Below, piece after piece: positions 23,016-30,636 of a stretch of DNA of 32,903 nt; the first letter of the stretch is position 1, and each line of letters opens with the position of its first letter. A program made the translations under genes and the position numbers. A model generated the notes under the pieces. That model was given only the letters and a program-made list of their open reading frames with translations. It was not told the origin of the DNA and did no database searches. The DNA is taken from contig JAFTUS010000211.1 in NCBI GenBank assembly GCA_017466125.1, positions 1 through 32,903 of the forward strand, written 5' to 3'. This DNA is from Lentisphaeria bacterium. Its GTDB lineage: Bacteria > Verrucomicrobiota > Lentisphaeria > Victivallales > Victivallaceae.

Positions 23016-25412
23016 TTAACGGAGTTCTACTTTCAGTTCATTTGCCAAACGGGTACGCAGTTTTTCAAAACTGCTGTTGACCTCGTTATCGGTAAGGGTA
23101 CGTTCCGCATTGCGGAAAGTCACCTGATAAGCCACGGATTTCTTGTGTTCCGCCTTGAGTTTATCATCCACAAAGAGGTCGAAAAGACGTGCGGACTCCA
23201 CGTTGGGGAGTTTGCATTTGCGGATGAATTCAAGGACTTCGGCGTTATCCAGTTTTTCGGGGGCGATGAAAGCCACGTCGCGGGTAGTCGCCGGATAAAG
23301 CGAGAACGGCACATAGTAACTGTAACCGTGATCCGCCGCCAGAATGGGGTCAACATCCAACTGGGCAACATAGATCTTGTGGGTGGTGCGCCATCCTTTG
23401 GAGAGGTCGTGCGCCAGTTCACCGAACATACCGGCAAGTTTGCCTTCGATCCACACCTGGGCGGCTCTGCCCTTTTCAAAGCGGGCATCATCAGCGGCGA
23501 CGAAACGGTAACGTTTCACGTTAGCGAGTTCAAAGAGGGCTTCCAGACAACCTTTGAGGTCGTAGAAGTCGATTTCTTCTTTGAGTTCGTCGGAGTAGCG
23601 TTCACTGCGGCGCAGACCGGTCATGGCGATACAGAGTTCTTCGCGTTCTTCCGGATAGATCTCACTGTTTCCGCAGAATGCCTTGCCGATCTCAAAGAGG
23701 TTCAGCGTCAGGTTGCGGCGGGAGATGTTGCGTTCGACCGTACCGAGCATTTCGCCCAGAAGACCGGGACGCATCACGGCAAGTTCCAGACTCAAGGGGT
23801 TCTTGAGGCGGATCAGGTCGGACTCTTTGAAACGGCGGTCAGCAAGAGCAGAATTGACGTTGACCATGCTGTAATGCATACACTCGTAAAGACCGAGAGA
23901 GATGACCTGATTGCGGAATTTTTCCAGACGGAAATATTTATCTTCACGGATGGAGGAGCAAATCTTGCCGTTGACCGGGATCTCCGGCACATTTTCCAAA
24001 CCGTTGACCCGGGCGACCTCTTCGCCGAGGTCGGCTTCACGTTCCAGATCCAGACGGAAGAGCGGAGCGGTCACGGTGCAGGCTTCCGGAGTCACATTGC
24101 TGACTTTGAGCAGAAGTTTCTCAAAAATCTCCACGATACGTTCATTGCTCACATCAGAACCGATCAGGGAACGGATGCGGTCGAAACGGCACTGGATGAC
24201 CTTTTCTTCGGGGCGTCCGGTATTGATATCGACCTTTTCGCTGGCGAGTTCACCGCCGGCAGTGGCGAGGATGAGTTGGACCGCACGGTCACTGGCAACA
24301 GAAGCCATATCCCAGTCCACGCCGCGTTCAAAGCGGTAACTGGAATCACTGGAAATACCCAGTTCACGGCTGGTGGCACGAATGTTGGAACTGAAGAAAA
24401 CAGCACTTTCCAGCAGAACATCGGTGGTCTCACCGGTCACACCGGAAAATTCGCCGCCCATCACCCCGGCGAGAGCCATGGGCTTTTCGGCATCGGCGAT
24501 CACCAGATGACGTTCTTCCAGTTTCAGGGTCTTGCCATCCAGCGTGGTAATGGTTTCACCGGCTTTGGCACGGCGGGCGACGACGCGGTTTCCGGCAAGT
24601 TTATTCAAATCAAAAGCGTGGAGCGGCTGACCGAGTTCCATCAGGACGAAATTGGTCACGTCCACAACGTTGTTGATGGAGCGCAGACCGATGCTTTCCA
24701 GCCGTTCTTTGAGCCAGTCGGGACTGGGGCCGATCTTCACATTGCGGATCACTCTGCCGATGTAGCGTTTGCAGAGATCGGGAGCCTCCACCGTCACCAG
24801 TCCGGGAGCGGGCGTATTACATTCGGGAACGGTGATTTCGGGCATGACCGCTTCGGAGTTGAAGAGACACGCCACATCGCGGGCGATGCCGTACATGGAG
24901 AGCCAGTCGGGACGGTTGGGGGTGACTTCCACTTCGATCCGGGTATCGCCGGGGAAAAGTTTGTCCACCGGAGTACCGAGTTCAAGAGAACCGTCAAGGA
25001 TCATCAGCCCTTCATGGTTGTCGGAAAGTCCGAGTTCCTTTTCGGAACACATCATACCGTGGGACTCAACGCCGCGGAGTTTGGATTTCTTGATTTTGAA
25101 ATCCCCCTCTTCCGTGTGGAAGACCGTACCGATGGTGGCGACGGGAACAACATTTCCGGCATCACAGTTGGGTGCGCCGCAGACGATTTGAATGGTCTCT
25201 GAACCAATGTTGACCTTACAGACCGACATGTGGTCCGAATCGGGGTGCGGGGCGCGTTCCAGAATTTTACCGACGACCACACCGGCGGGAACGGAACCGG
25301 CGGACTCCACCGCTTCCACTTCGATCCCTGCCATAGTGATCGTTTTGCAGAGCGTTTCAATATCGCAATCGACTTTCACATAGTCGGCGAGCCATTTGCG
25401 TGAAATATCCAT
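23016..25412 (-). CDS. pheT: Phenylalanine-tRNA ligase beta subunit
   Basis: A 798-residue subunit of the alpha2-beta2 PheRS that recognises and edits tRNA-Phe. In order: N-terminal domain MDISRKWLADYVKVD; tRNA-binding EMAP-like domain around residues 40-150 (VVVGKILERAPHPDSDHMSV, then QIVCGAPNC); B3/B4 editing domain; B5 domain near 400-470; the class II-like core (GLYECMHYSMVN); and the C-terminal ferredoxin-like anticodon-binding domain (YPATTRDVAFIAPEKLDNAE). Length is typical. It follows pheS by 20 bases and precedes ribH by 16, so it sits inside one unit. The end KVELR matches the family tail. Confidence 0.98.
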   Translation of the reverse strand: MDISRKWLADYVKVDCDIETLCKTITMAGIEVEAVESAGSVPAGVVVGKILERAPHPDSDHMSVCKVNIGSETIQIVCGAPNCDAGNVVPVATIGTVFHTEEGDFKIKKSKLRGVESHGMMCSEKELGLSDNHEGLMILDGSLELGTPVDKLFPGDTRIEVEVTPNRPDWLSMYGIARDVACLFNSEAVMPEITVPECNTPAPGLVTVEAPDLCKRYIGRVIRNVKIGPSPDWLKERLESIGLRSINNVVDVTNFVLMELGQPLHAFDLNKLAGNRVVARRAKAGETITTLDGKTLKLEERHLVIADAEKPMALAGVMGGEFSGVTGETTDVLLESAVFFSSNIRATSRELGISSDSSYRFERGVDWDMASVASDRAVQLILATAGGELASEKVDINTGRPEEKVIQCRFDRIRSLIGSDVSNERIVEIFEKLLLKVSNVTPEACTVTAPLFRLDLEREADLGEEVARVNGLENVPEIPVNGKICSSIREDKYFRLEKFRNQVISLGLYECMHYSMVNVNSALADRRFKESDLIRLKNPLSLELAVMRPGLLGEMLGTVERNISRRNLTLNLFEIGKAFCGNSEIYPEEREELCIAMTGLRRSERYSDELKEEIDFYDLKGCLEALFELANVKRYRFVAADDARFEKGRAAQVWIEGKLAGMFGELAHDLSKGWRTTHKIYVAQLDVDPILAADHGYSYYVPFSLYPATTRDVAFIAPEKLDNAEVLEFIRKCKLPNVESARLFDLFVDDKLKAEHKKSVAYQVTFRNAERTLTDNEVNSSFEKLRTRLANELKVELR

Positions 25413-25432
25413 TTATTCAATCCTTCCGCTTC

Positions 25433-26452
25433 TTAAAACTGTTCGAGGAAGCGAACATCATTTTCGTAGAGCAAGCGCAGATCCGGAATACGGTAGCGCA
25501 GCATGGCGAGACGTTCGATGCCGAGGCCGAAAGCGAAACCGCTCCAGACTTCGGGATCGTAACCTACATTTTTCAGCACGGCAGGATCGACCATACCGGC
25601 ACCGGCGATTTCGATGTAGCCGGAGTGCTTGCAGACCGGGCAGCCCTTGCCGCCGCACATGATGCAACTGAAATCATACTCCACACTCGGTTCGGTGAAG
25701 GGGAAGAAGTGAGGACGCAGACGGATCTTCACCTTGGGACCGTACATCTCGGTCGCAAAAGTCTGAAGGACACTCTTCAAATCGGCAAGAGAAACATTTT
25801 TGTCGATATAGAGACCTTCGATCTGGTGAAAGTTCATGCCGTGAGTGGCATCGGGAGTATCGCGGCGGTAGACCCGTCCGGGAGCGACGATGCGCACCGG
25901 GGGTTCATTGCTTTCCATGACCCGGATCTGCACGGGGCTGGTCTGGGTGCGGAGGATGCGGCCGTCGTTGAAGTAGAAAGTATCCTGCGGATCACGGGAG
26001 GGGTGATCCTGCGGGGTATTGAGCGCATCAAAGTTGTGATAGATATCTTCGATCTCCGGGCCGTCGGCAACGATGAACCCCATGCGGCGGAAGACGGCGA
26101 CACACTCATCGGCAACGATGGTGACGGGGTGTTTGTGACCGGCTTTCCAGCGGCGGCCGGGGAGTGTAAGATCCAGGTGTTCCGCATTGCCGGAACCGGA
26201 GGCGGCGAGCCTGTCGGCGGCAGTGTCGATCAACTCCTGGATACGGTTGCGGCCCATATTGAAGGCACGTCCGGTATCTTTGCGCTCTTCGGGGGCGACA
26301 GTGCCCATCTCTTTGGAGAGCGCGGGGAACAATCCGTTACGGCCGAGATATTCGATCCGCAACGCTTCGATCGCAGCGGCATCGGCGGCGGCAGAAGCCT
26401 TGACTTCGGCATCGGCGATGGCTGCATTGATCTTTTCAATGATCGCGTTCAT
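25433..26452 (-). CDS. pheS: Phenylalanine-tRNA ligase alpha subunit
   Basis: A 339-residue catalytic class II synthetase subunit. The N-terminal coiled coil spans about residues 1-85 and is Ala-rich here. Class II signatures follow: RMGFIVADGPEIEDIYHNFD near 127, PSRDPQDTFYF (motif 2 side), GRVYRRDTPDATHGMNFHQI near 198, PFTEPSVEYDFSC near 250 and the motif 3 FGLGIERLAMLRY near 312. A CIMCGGKGCPVCKHSG segment, potentially metal-binding, is common in this family. The ATG is supported by N-terminal similarity, but the nearest Shine-Dalgarno-like AGGG is about 14 bases away, so initiation may be weak or regulated by the structured leader upstream. Confidence 0.98.
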   Translation of the reverse strand: MNAIIEKINAAIADAEVKASAAADAAAIEALRIEYLGRNGLFPALSKEMGTVAPEERKDTGRAFNMGRNRIQELIDTAADRLAASGSGNAEHLDLTLPGRRWKAGHKHPVTIVADECVAVFRRMGFIVADGPEIEDIYHNFDALNTPQDHPSRDPQDTFYFNDGRILRTQTSPVQIRVMESNEPPVRIVAPGRVYRRDTPDATHGMNFHQIEGLYIDKNVSLADLKSVLQTFATEMYGPKVKIRLRPHFFPFTEPSVEYDFSCIMCGGKGCPVCKHSGYIEIAGAGMVDPAVLKNVGYDPEVWSGFAFGLGIERLAMLRYRIPDLRLLYENDVRFLEQF

Positions 26453-26488
26453 AAAAATTTTATCAACCCTATGTTAAAATTCAACATT

Positions 26489-26575
26489 TTATGTACCACT
26501 TGCTCCGGAAAGAAAGAGGAACTCTGCCTCCGGCATCTCTGCTGTTGCCCTTTCCTTCGGGAGCCTGCGGTTCAT
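26489..26575 (-). CDS. Possible pheST leader peptide (28 codons), uncertain
   Basis: A small open frame between rplT and pheS, where E. coli has pheL. It starts at ATG 26575 and ends at TAA 26491-26489. Near its end it reads E-F-L-F-L-S-G, so two Phe codons alternate with Leu. The Phe codons fall in the 3' arm of a stem (26503-26563). No ribosome site is visible (it follows the U-run of the rplT terminator) and no terminator lies between it and pheS, so attenuation is only a possibility. Confidence 0.2.
   Translation of the reverse strand: MNRRLPKERATAEMPEAEFLFLSGASGT
26503..26563 (-). ncRNA. Structured pheST leader RNA (three-way junction-like)
   Basis: On the minus strand CTCC plus GGAAAG pairs with CTTTCC plus GGAG, enclosing two small hairpins, GGCA/TGCC and GAGG/CCTC. 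A second small stem, ATGTT/AACAT, lies at about 26471-26487. The fold by itself does not match a riboswitch class that I recognise. Confidence 0.4.
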
Positions 26576-26578
26576 AAG

Positions 26579-26622
26579 AAAAGACAGCCTGAAGATGGTG
26601 ACGCCACCAAATTCAGACTGTC
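26579..26622 (-). terminator. Terminator or attenuator after rplT
   Basis: Stem GACAGTCTGAA/TTCAGGCTGTC with an inner TGGTG/CACCA stem, followed on the minus strand by TTTTCTTAT. It lies 20 bases after the rplT stop and would reduce read-through into pheST. Confidence 0.7.
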
Positions 26623-26641
26623 ATCCTCTCACCTAAGAGAC

Positions 26642-26992
26642 TCAGGCCTGGGTGACTTTTTCAACCAGAGCCTTGAATTCCGCAGGTTCGCGGACAGCCA
26701 GATCGGCGAGAACCTTGCGGTTCAGTTCGATATTGGCTTTCTTGAGACCGTTCATAAACGTGCTGTAATTGACGTTCAAAGCGCGGCATGCAGCGTTGAT
26801 ACGGACGATCCAGAGACCGCGGTACTGCTGTTTTTTCTGCTTACGGCTCTTGTAAGCGTGAACACCGGCGTGATCGACTGCGTCGTAGACTGTACGGATG
26901 TTCTTGCTGGAATTGCCGTAATAACCCTTCGCCTGCTCAAGGACGCGTTTGCGGCGCTTGCGGGACGGAACTGCATAAGTGACTCGTGCCAT
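26642..26992 (-). CDS. rplT: Large-subunit ribosomal protein L20
   Basis: A 116-residue early-assembly 23S rRNA-binding protein, which in many bacteria also represses its own operon. It begins [20 protein letters not shown], continues [20 protein letters not shown], and has the globular part [20 protein letters not shown] near residue 78. Length is typical. GGAGGAAATAGAAA precedes the ATG. It lies 20 bases after rpmI and is followed by a terminator-like hairpin before pheS, the order found in E. coli. Confidence 0.98.
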   Translation of the reverse strand: MARVTYAVPSRKRRKRVLEQAKGYYGNSSKNIRTVYDAVDHAGVHAYKSRKQKKQQYRGLWIVRINAACRALNVNYSTFMNGLKKANIELNRKVLADLAVREPAEFKALVEKVTQA

Positions 26993-27012
26993 TTTCTATT
27001 TCCTCCCTCTGA

Positions 27013-27213
27013 TTAAAGGCCGTAAGGCAACGCAACTTTGATACGACGGGATTCGCTCGGCTGGATCTCCGCATCCTGGCGGAGACGACGGCGGCGTTTC
27101 GCGTTTTTGGACGACATCAGGTGACGGGCACCTGCCTTGTTGTGCCGGAATTTTCCGGTACCGGTCTGTTTGAGCCGCTTGGCGGCACATTTTCTGGTCT
27201 TAAGTTTCGGCAT
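27013..27213 (-). CDS. rpmI: Large-subunit ribosomal protein L35
   Basis: A 66-residue basic ribosomal protein. It has MPKLKTRKCAAKRLKQTGTG at the start, then GKFRHNKAGARHLMSSKNAK and RRRRLRQDAEI, ending in RRIKVALPYGL. Length and order (infC-rpmI-rplT) fit. AAGGAAATGAACA precedes the ATG. The infC-rpmI gap of 97 bases carries two perfect hairpins (27250-27300), unlike the tight gaps elsewhere, and likely serves L20-dependent control of rpmI and rplT translation. Confidence 0.97.
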   Translation of the reverse strand: MPKLKTRKCAAKRLKQTGTGKFRHNKAGARHLMSSKNAKRRRRLRQDAEIQPSESRRIKVALPYGL

Positions 27214-27249
27214 TGTTCATTTCCTTTTTTAAGGTTTGTTCTCAAGTCG

Positions 27250-27300
27250 AGCCGGTCAATGCTCTACCGGCTGCGGCCCACTTTCCGCACCAGCGGAAAG
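27250..27300 (-). promoter_or_regulatory. Two hairpins between infC and rpmI, candidate L20 operator
   Basis: Perfect stems CTTTCCGC/GCGGAAAG (27281-27300) and AGCCGGT/ACCGGCT (27250-27272) with a 9-base loop lie just after the infC stop. In E. coli and B. subtilis L20 binds folded RNA in this operon; a similar role here is inferred. Neither hairpin is followed by a T-run on the minus strand. Confidence 0.5.
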
Positions 27301-27310
27301 ATTTTCTTTT

Positions 27311-27934
27311 TTACTCCTCAACGGGGGCTCCGTTTTCGGTTTCGACCTCATCGGCGACGACCTCATCGGCATCATCCTTTTCGGTTTCGACCTCTTTCTT
27401 TGCCCCTTTCTTTTTGCTGCCCGCAGGACGGGGAGCAAAGTTGACGGAGATATTCCGCCCCAGCATCTTCGGTTTGCCGTCGGCATCCGCATAGGGAGCC
27501 AACGCCTCCATGACCTGGTCCATCAACTGGAACGCAAGTTCCTGATGAGCCATCTCACGGCCGCGCAGTGCCAGAGTTATCTTTAATTTACACCCTTTTT
27601 CCAAAAAGTCAAGTGCATGTTTCAATTTTGTTTCATAATCGTGCTTATCAATGTTCACATGGAACTTGACTTCTTTCAATTTTTGAGTCGCCTGGTTCTT
27701 GCGTTGCGCCTTGAGACTCTTCTTTTGTTCGTACTGAAGTTTGCCGAAATTCATGATGCGCACGACCGGCGGAACGGCACGGTCGGAGACCAGCACCAGA
27801 TCCAGCCCCATATTGCGGGCAAGATCTCTTGCTTTCGACAGAGAGACGACATCCATCTGTTCCCCTTCGGGGCCAATCAGACGGACCTGATCGGCGGTGA
27901 AAGTCCGATCATTCGGTTTAAGCAGCTTAGCTAT
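27311..27934 (-). CDS. infC: Translation initiation factor IF-3, probable AUA start
   Basis: IF-3 binds the 30S subunit and checks start codons. From ATG 27856 the protein would lack part of the N-terminal domain. Extending upstream in frame gives 26 more residues, ending with VRLIGPEGEQ, which matches the family's N-domain 'vRLI..dGeqlGv'. The extension begins at an ATA codon (27934-27932), eight bases after GGAGG, and an in-frame TGA lies just beyond the Shine-Dalgarno. No ATG, GTG or TTG fits, so the start is probably AUA, giving 207 residues. IF-3 genes elsewhere (AUU in E. coli) use such rare starts for self-control. The N domain is followed by linker and C domain (NIDKHDYETKLKHALDFLEK), then an acidic Lys/Glu tail of about 35 residues. 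Confidence 0.93.
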   Translation of the reverse strand: MAKLLKPNDRTFTADQVRLIGPEGEQMDVVSLSKARDLARNMGLDLVLVSDRAVPPVVRIMNFGKLQYEQKKSLKAQRKNQATQKLKEVKFHVNIDKHDYETKLKHALDFLEKGCKLKITLALRGREMAHQELAFQLMDQVMEALAPYADADGKPKMLGRNISVNFAPRPAGSKKKGAKKEVETEKDDADEVVADEVETENGAPVEE

Positions 27935-27968
27935 AACAGCACCCTCCCTTCAACGGGTATTTAGTTCA

Positions 27969-27987
27969 GCCCCGGCCCATCCGGGGC
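27969..27987 (-). promoter_or_regulatory. Stable hairpin in the infC leader
   Basis: GCCCCGG and CCGGGGC form a 7-bp G/C stem with loop ATGGG on the minus strand. It has a T-run only on the plus-strand side, so it acts as a minus-strand leader structure rather than a terminator for thrS. It sits between the infC promoter and its Shine-Dalgarno. Confidence 0.5.
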
Positions 27988-28006
27988 GTTTTTCTGTACT
28001 CTATAT

Positions 28007-28034
28007 ATTATACACTAAACAATTTTATTTTCAA
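28007..28034 (-). promoter_or_regulatory. Strong sigma-70 promoter of infC-rpmI-rplT
   Basis: Minus-strand TTGAAA (28029-28034) and TATAAT (28007-28012), 16 bases apart, overlapping the end of thrS. Predicted start is near 28000, with a leader of about 65 nt before the AUA. Confidence 0.7.
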
Positions 28035-29751
28035 CTTCAAATTGCATTTTTTCTGCAAGTTCTTCGATACTCATCTCGCCCAGTTCGCCTTCGCGGCGGT
28101 TGCGGGCGGTAACAGTACCGTTTCCCGCCTCCTTTTCGCCGATGACCAGCATGTAGGGGATGCGATCCTTGCGGGCATCCTTGATCTTGGCACCGAGGCT
28201 GCCCGCCTGACATTCGACTTCAACGCGGAACCCTTTGGCGCGGAGTTCGGAGCAGACCTTTTTGGCGGCATCCAGCTGTTTGTCGGAGACGGGCAGGATA
28301 CGGGCCTGTTCCGGAGCCAGCCACAGCGGGAACGCCCCCGCATACTGTTCGATCAGAATACCGAAGAAACGTTCCAGAGAACCCATCAATGCGCGATGCA
28401 CCATGTAGGGACGGTGTTTCTTGCCGTCTTCGCCGACATAGGTCATATCGAACCGTTCCGGCAGATTGAAGTCGAACTGGATCGTGGCAGTCTGCCATTC
28501 ACGGCCGATGGCGTCTTTGACTTTGAGGTCGATCTTCGGCCCGTAGAAGGCACCGCCGCCTTCGTCCACTTCGCAAATATCGGAAAGGCCGAGTTTCTTG
28601 ACGGCATTTTCCAGAGAGACCAGAGCCTTTTCCCAGCGTTCCGGTTCGCCCACGGCTTTGGCGGGACGGGTGGAGAGATAAGGTTTGATTTCGGTGAAGC
28701 CGAAACTCTTCCAGATGTAGAGACTGAAACGGAGGACTTCTGCGATCTCATCTTCCACCTGTTCGGGAGTGCAGATGATGTGGGAGTCGTCCTGCGTAAA
28801 CCCGCGGACACGGAGCAGACCGTGCAGAGAACCGCTCTTTTCGTAACGGTAAACCGTTCCGAGTTCCGCCCAGCGCAGGGGCAGTTCACGGTAGGAGCGC
28901 AGACGGGACTGATACACTTCGATATGGAAGGGGCAGTTCATCGGTTTTACAAAATAATCCTTTTCGTCGATCTGCATGGGGGCGTACATGCCCTCTTTGT
29001 AGAAAGAGAGATGTCCGCTGGTTTCCCACAGGATGCTCTGACCGATGTGGGGAGTATAAAGCAGTTGATAACCGTTTTTGTAATGCTCCTGTTTCCAGAA
29101 CGTTTCAAAGGTGTTGCGGATAAATGCGCCCTTGGGGTGCCACAGCACCAGACCGGGGCCGACGTTTTCGGAGAAACTGAAAAGATCCAGTTCCTGTCCC
29201 AGTTTGCGGTGGTCGCGCTTGGCGGCCTCTTCGAGCATCTTCAGATACGCCTGCAACTCTTCTTCTGTGGCAAAAGCCGTACCGTAAACGCGCTGGAGCA
29301 TTTTATTCTTTTCATCGCCGCGGAAGTAAGAACCGGCGATGGACTGCAGCTTCACAGCCCCGATCTGCCCGGAGTGTTCCACATGGGGCCCGCGGCAGAG
29401 ATCGACGAAATCGCCGGTCTTGTAGAAACTGATGACCGCTTCATCGGGAATGTCGGCAAGACGTTCCAGTTTATAGGGCTGATCCATCTCTTCGATCAGT
29501 TTGACCGCTTCGGCGCGGGGGAGTTCAAACCGCTCAAAGGGAAGTTTGCGGCCGATGATTTTTTTCATTGCCTTTTCGATGGCTTTCAAATCTTCGGGGA
29601 GCAGACGGTGTTCCATATCGAAATCGTAATAGAAACCGTTTTCGGTGGCCGGGCCGATATCAAATTTGGCATCCGGATAAAGTTGTTTGACGGCGGCAGC
29701 CATCACATGAGCCGCACTGTGGCGGATCGTTTCCAATGCAATATCACTCAT
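28015..29751 (-). CDS. thrS: Threonine-tRNA ligase lacking the TGS domain
   Basis: A 578-residue class II synthetase, about 60 shorter than the usual 640. It begins at the N2 editing domain: IRHSAAHVMAAAVKQLYPDA at residue 10, then HVEHSGQIGAVKLQSIAGSYFRG with the zinc-type editing residues. The catalytic core has MNCPFHIEVYQSRLRSYREL near 273, RGFTQDDSHIIC near 320, and GGGAFYGPKIDLKVKDAIGR near 408. The C-terminal anticodon domain has QARILPVSDKQLDAAKKVC. The N-terminal TGS (N1) domain is missing; an in-frame TAA two codons before the ATG shows that this is not a wrong start. GAGG precedes the ATG. A T-box-like motif lies upstream. Shorter ThrRS forms are known, and core function should be intact. 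Confidence 0.97.
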   Translation of the reverse strand: MSDIALETIRHSAAHVMAAAVKQLYPDAKFDIGPATENGFYYDFDMEHRLLPEDLKAIEKAMKKIIGRKLPFERFELPRAEAVKLIEEMDQPYKLERLADIPDEAVISFYKTGDFVDLCRGPHVEHSGQIGAVKLQSIAGSYFRGDEKNKMLQRVYGTAFATEEELQAYLKMLEEAAKRDHRKLGQELDLFSFSENVGPGLVLWHPKGAFIRNTFETFWKQEHYKNGYQLLYTPHIGQSILWETSGHLSFYKEGMYAPMQIDEKDYFVKPMNCPFHIEVYQSRLRSYRELPLRWAELGTVYRYEKSGSLHGLLRVRGFTQDDSHIICTPEQVEDEIAEVLRFSLYIWKSFGFTEIKPYLSTRPAKAVGEPERWEKALVSLENAVKKLGLSDICEVDEGGGAFYGPKIDLKVKDAIGREWQTATIQFDFNLPERFDMTYVGEDGKKHRPYMVHRALMGSLERFFGILIEQYAGAFPLWLAPEQARILPVSDKQLDAAKKVCSELRAKGFRVEVECQAGSLGAKIKDARKDRIPYMLVIGEKEAGNGTVTARNRREGELGEMSIEELAEKMQFEVENKIV

Positions 29752-29817
29752 TTTTTACCTCAAAATTATAAAACTTATCAAAAACAGAACTCAAAACGGA
29801 CAGAAAACGGCAGAACA

Positions 29818-29842
29818 GTACCACCCGCGTTGGTAACGCGGG
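29818..29842 (-). promoter_or_regulatory. T-box-like core and overlapping hairpin before thrS
   Basis: The minus strand reads GGGTGGTAC at 29826-29818, close to the T-box core, whose TGGN pairs with the tRNA end. The 8-bp hairpin CCCGCGTT-ACC-AACGCGGG (29824-29842) overlaps it, and its loop ACC is a threonine codon. No normal stem I or terminator is seen in the 145-base gap, so it may be a shortened or degenerate T-box, or another regulator. Confidence 0.35.
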
Positions 29843-29896
29843 GCAACTCTCTTTTCTGACATAAAAATTGTCGTTTCATCTGTTAAACCTTCTCTT

Positions 29897-30568
29897 TCAA
29901 AAATCCAACCCCAACTGCTCCGGAGGCGGATCAATGATCTCCCGGACAGGGCGGAAACTGCGGCGGTGGATGGGAGTTACGCCCAACTTCTGCAATGCTG
30001 CAAGATGCTGTGCTGTACCGTACCCCTTATGTTCGGCAAAACCGTATCCGGGGTAACGGGCATCCATCTCCACCATAAGTTCATCCCGGTACACTTTGGC
30101 AAGGATGCTGGCGGCGGCGATGCTCGCCGACTTGGCATCTCCCTTGACGACAGCCCGGGACGGATGCGGCAATCCTTTTACCGGACGGCCGTCCACCAAA
30201 ATAAAATCAACCTCTCTCAACTGCTCCACAGCCCGCCGCATGGCAAGGTGCGTTGCGTTGAGAATATTCACTGTGTCGATCTCCTCCACAGTTGCTGAAC
30301 CGATCGCCCAATCGACCTCCGGCACAGCCAAAATCGCCTGCTGCATCTCTTTGCGTCCCTCTTCGCTGACCTGCTTGGAGTCAAAGACCCACGGCAGTTC
30401 CACGCCTCTGGGGAAACGCACTGCGGCGGCGACGACGGGACCGGCGAGCGGGCCTCTGCCCACCTCATCGACCCCGGCGACAAAACAAAACCCCTCCTGC
30501 CAGGACTCTCGTTCCAGCCGGAGGAGCTTATGCGCTTCCGTCAATGTCTTTTGTTTCTCAACTGACAT
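29897..30568 (-). CDS. rnhB: Ribonuclease HII
   Basis: A 223-residue enzyme that removes single ribonucleotides and RNA strands from RNA-DNA hybrids. The acidic active site reads CFVAGVDEVGRGPLAGPVVA near residue 27 (first D-E pair). Further motifs are ATHLAMRRAVEQL, DFILVDGRPVKGLP, VVKGDAKSASIAAASILAKV near 138, and PGYGFAEHKGYGTAQHLAAL near 170. ATG 30568 is chosen; the open frame to 30628 runs through the rplS-rnhB hairpin and is unlikely. Length fits. It follows rplS as in many bacteria. The usual yraN is not next to it. Confidence 0.96.
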   Translation of the reverse strand: MSVEKQKTLTEAHKLLRLERESWQEGFCFVAGVDEVGRGPLAGPVVAAAVRFPRGVELPWVFDSKQVSEEGRKEMQQAILAVPEVDWAIGSATVEEIDTVNILNATHLAMRRAVEQLREVDFILVDGRPVKGLPHPSRAVVKGDAKSASIAAASILAKVYRDELMVEMDARYPGYGFAEHKGYGTAQHLAALQKLGVTPIHRRSFRPVREIIDPPPEQLGLDF

Positions 30569-30583
30569 TTCCGAATAAGACCC

Positions 30584-30628
30584 AAAGCCTTCCGCGCTCC
30601 GGCCGGAACCGTTTCCGGCGGAAGGCAT
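30584..30628 (-). terminator. Hairpin between rplS and rnhB
   Basis: GCCTTCCGCCGG pairs with the GGAGCGCGGAAGGC side (imperfect, about 18 bp span), followed on the minus strand by TTTGGGTC, a weak U-run. It likely gives partial termination after rplS. Confidence 0.55.
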
Positions 30629-30636
30629 TGAAAAAA

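Noticed and set aside
22999..23016. FMN riboswitch before ribH
   Set aside because: The gap to pheT is only 16 bases; no RFN element fits.
22899..25202. Very long open frame on the plus strand (767 codons)
   Set aside because: It is antisense to pheT, which has clear domains across its full length; the reverse frame stays open from codon bias and shows no recognisable motif.
26453..26641. SAM or lysine riboswitch before pheS
   Set aside because: A CTCTTAGGTGAGAGG stretch briefly recalls SAM-I, but the conserved core and the later helices are missing.
25400..27016. Long plus-strand open frame of 538 codons
   Set aside because: Runs antisense across pheS, the leader and rplT; no coherent protein.
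28042..29859. Long plus-strand open frame of 605 codons
   Set aside because: Antisense to thrS, which is unambiguous.
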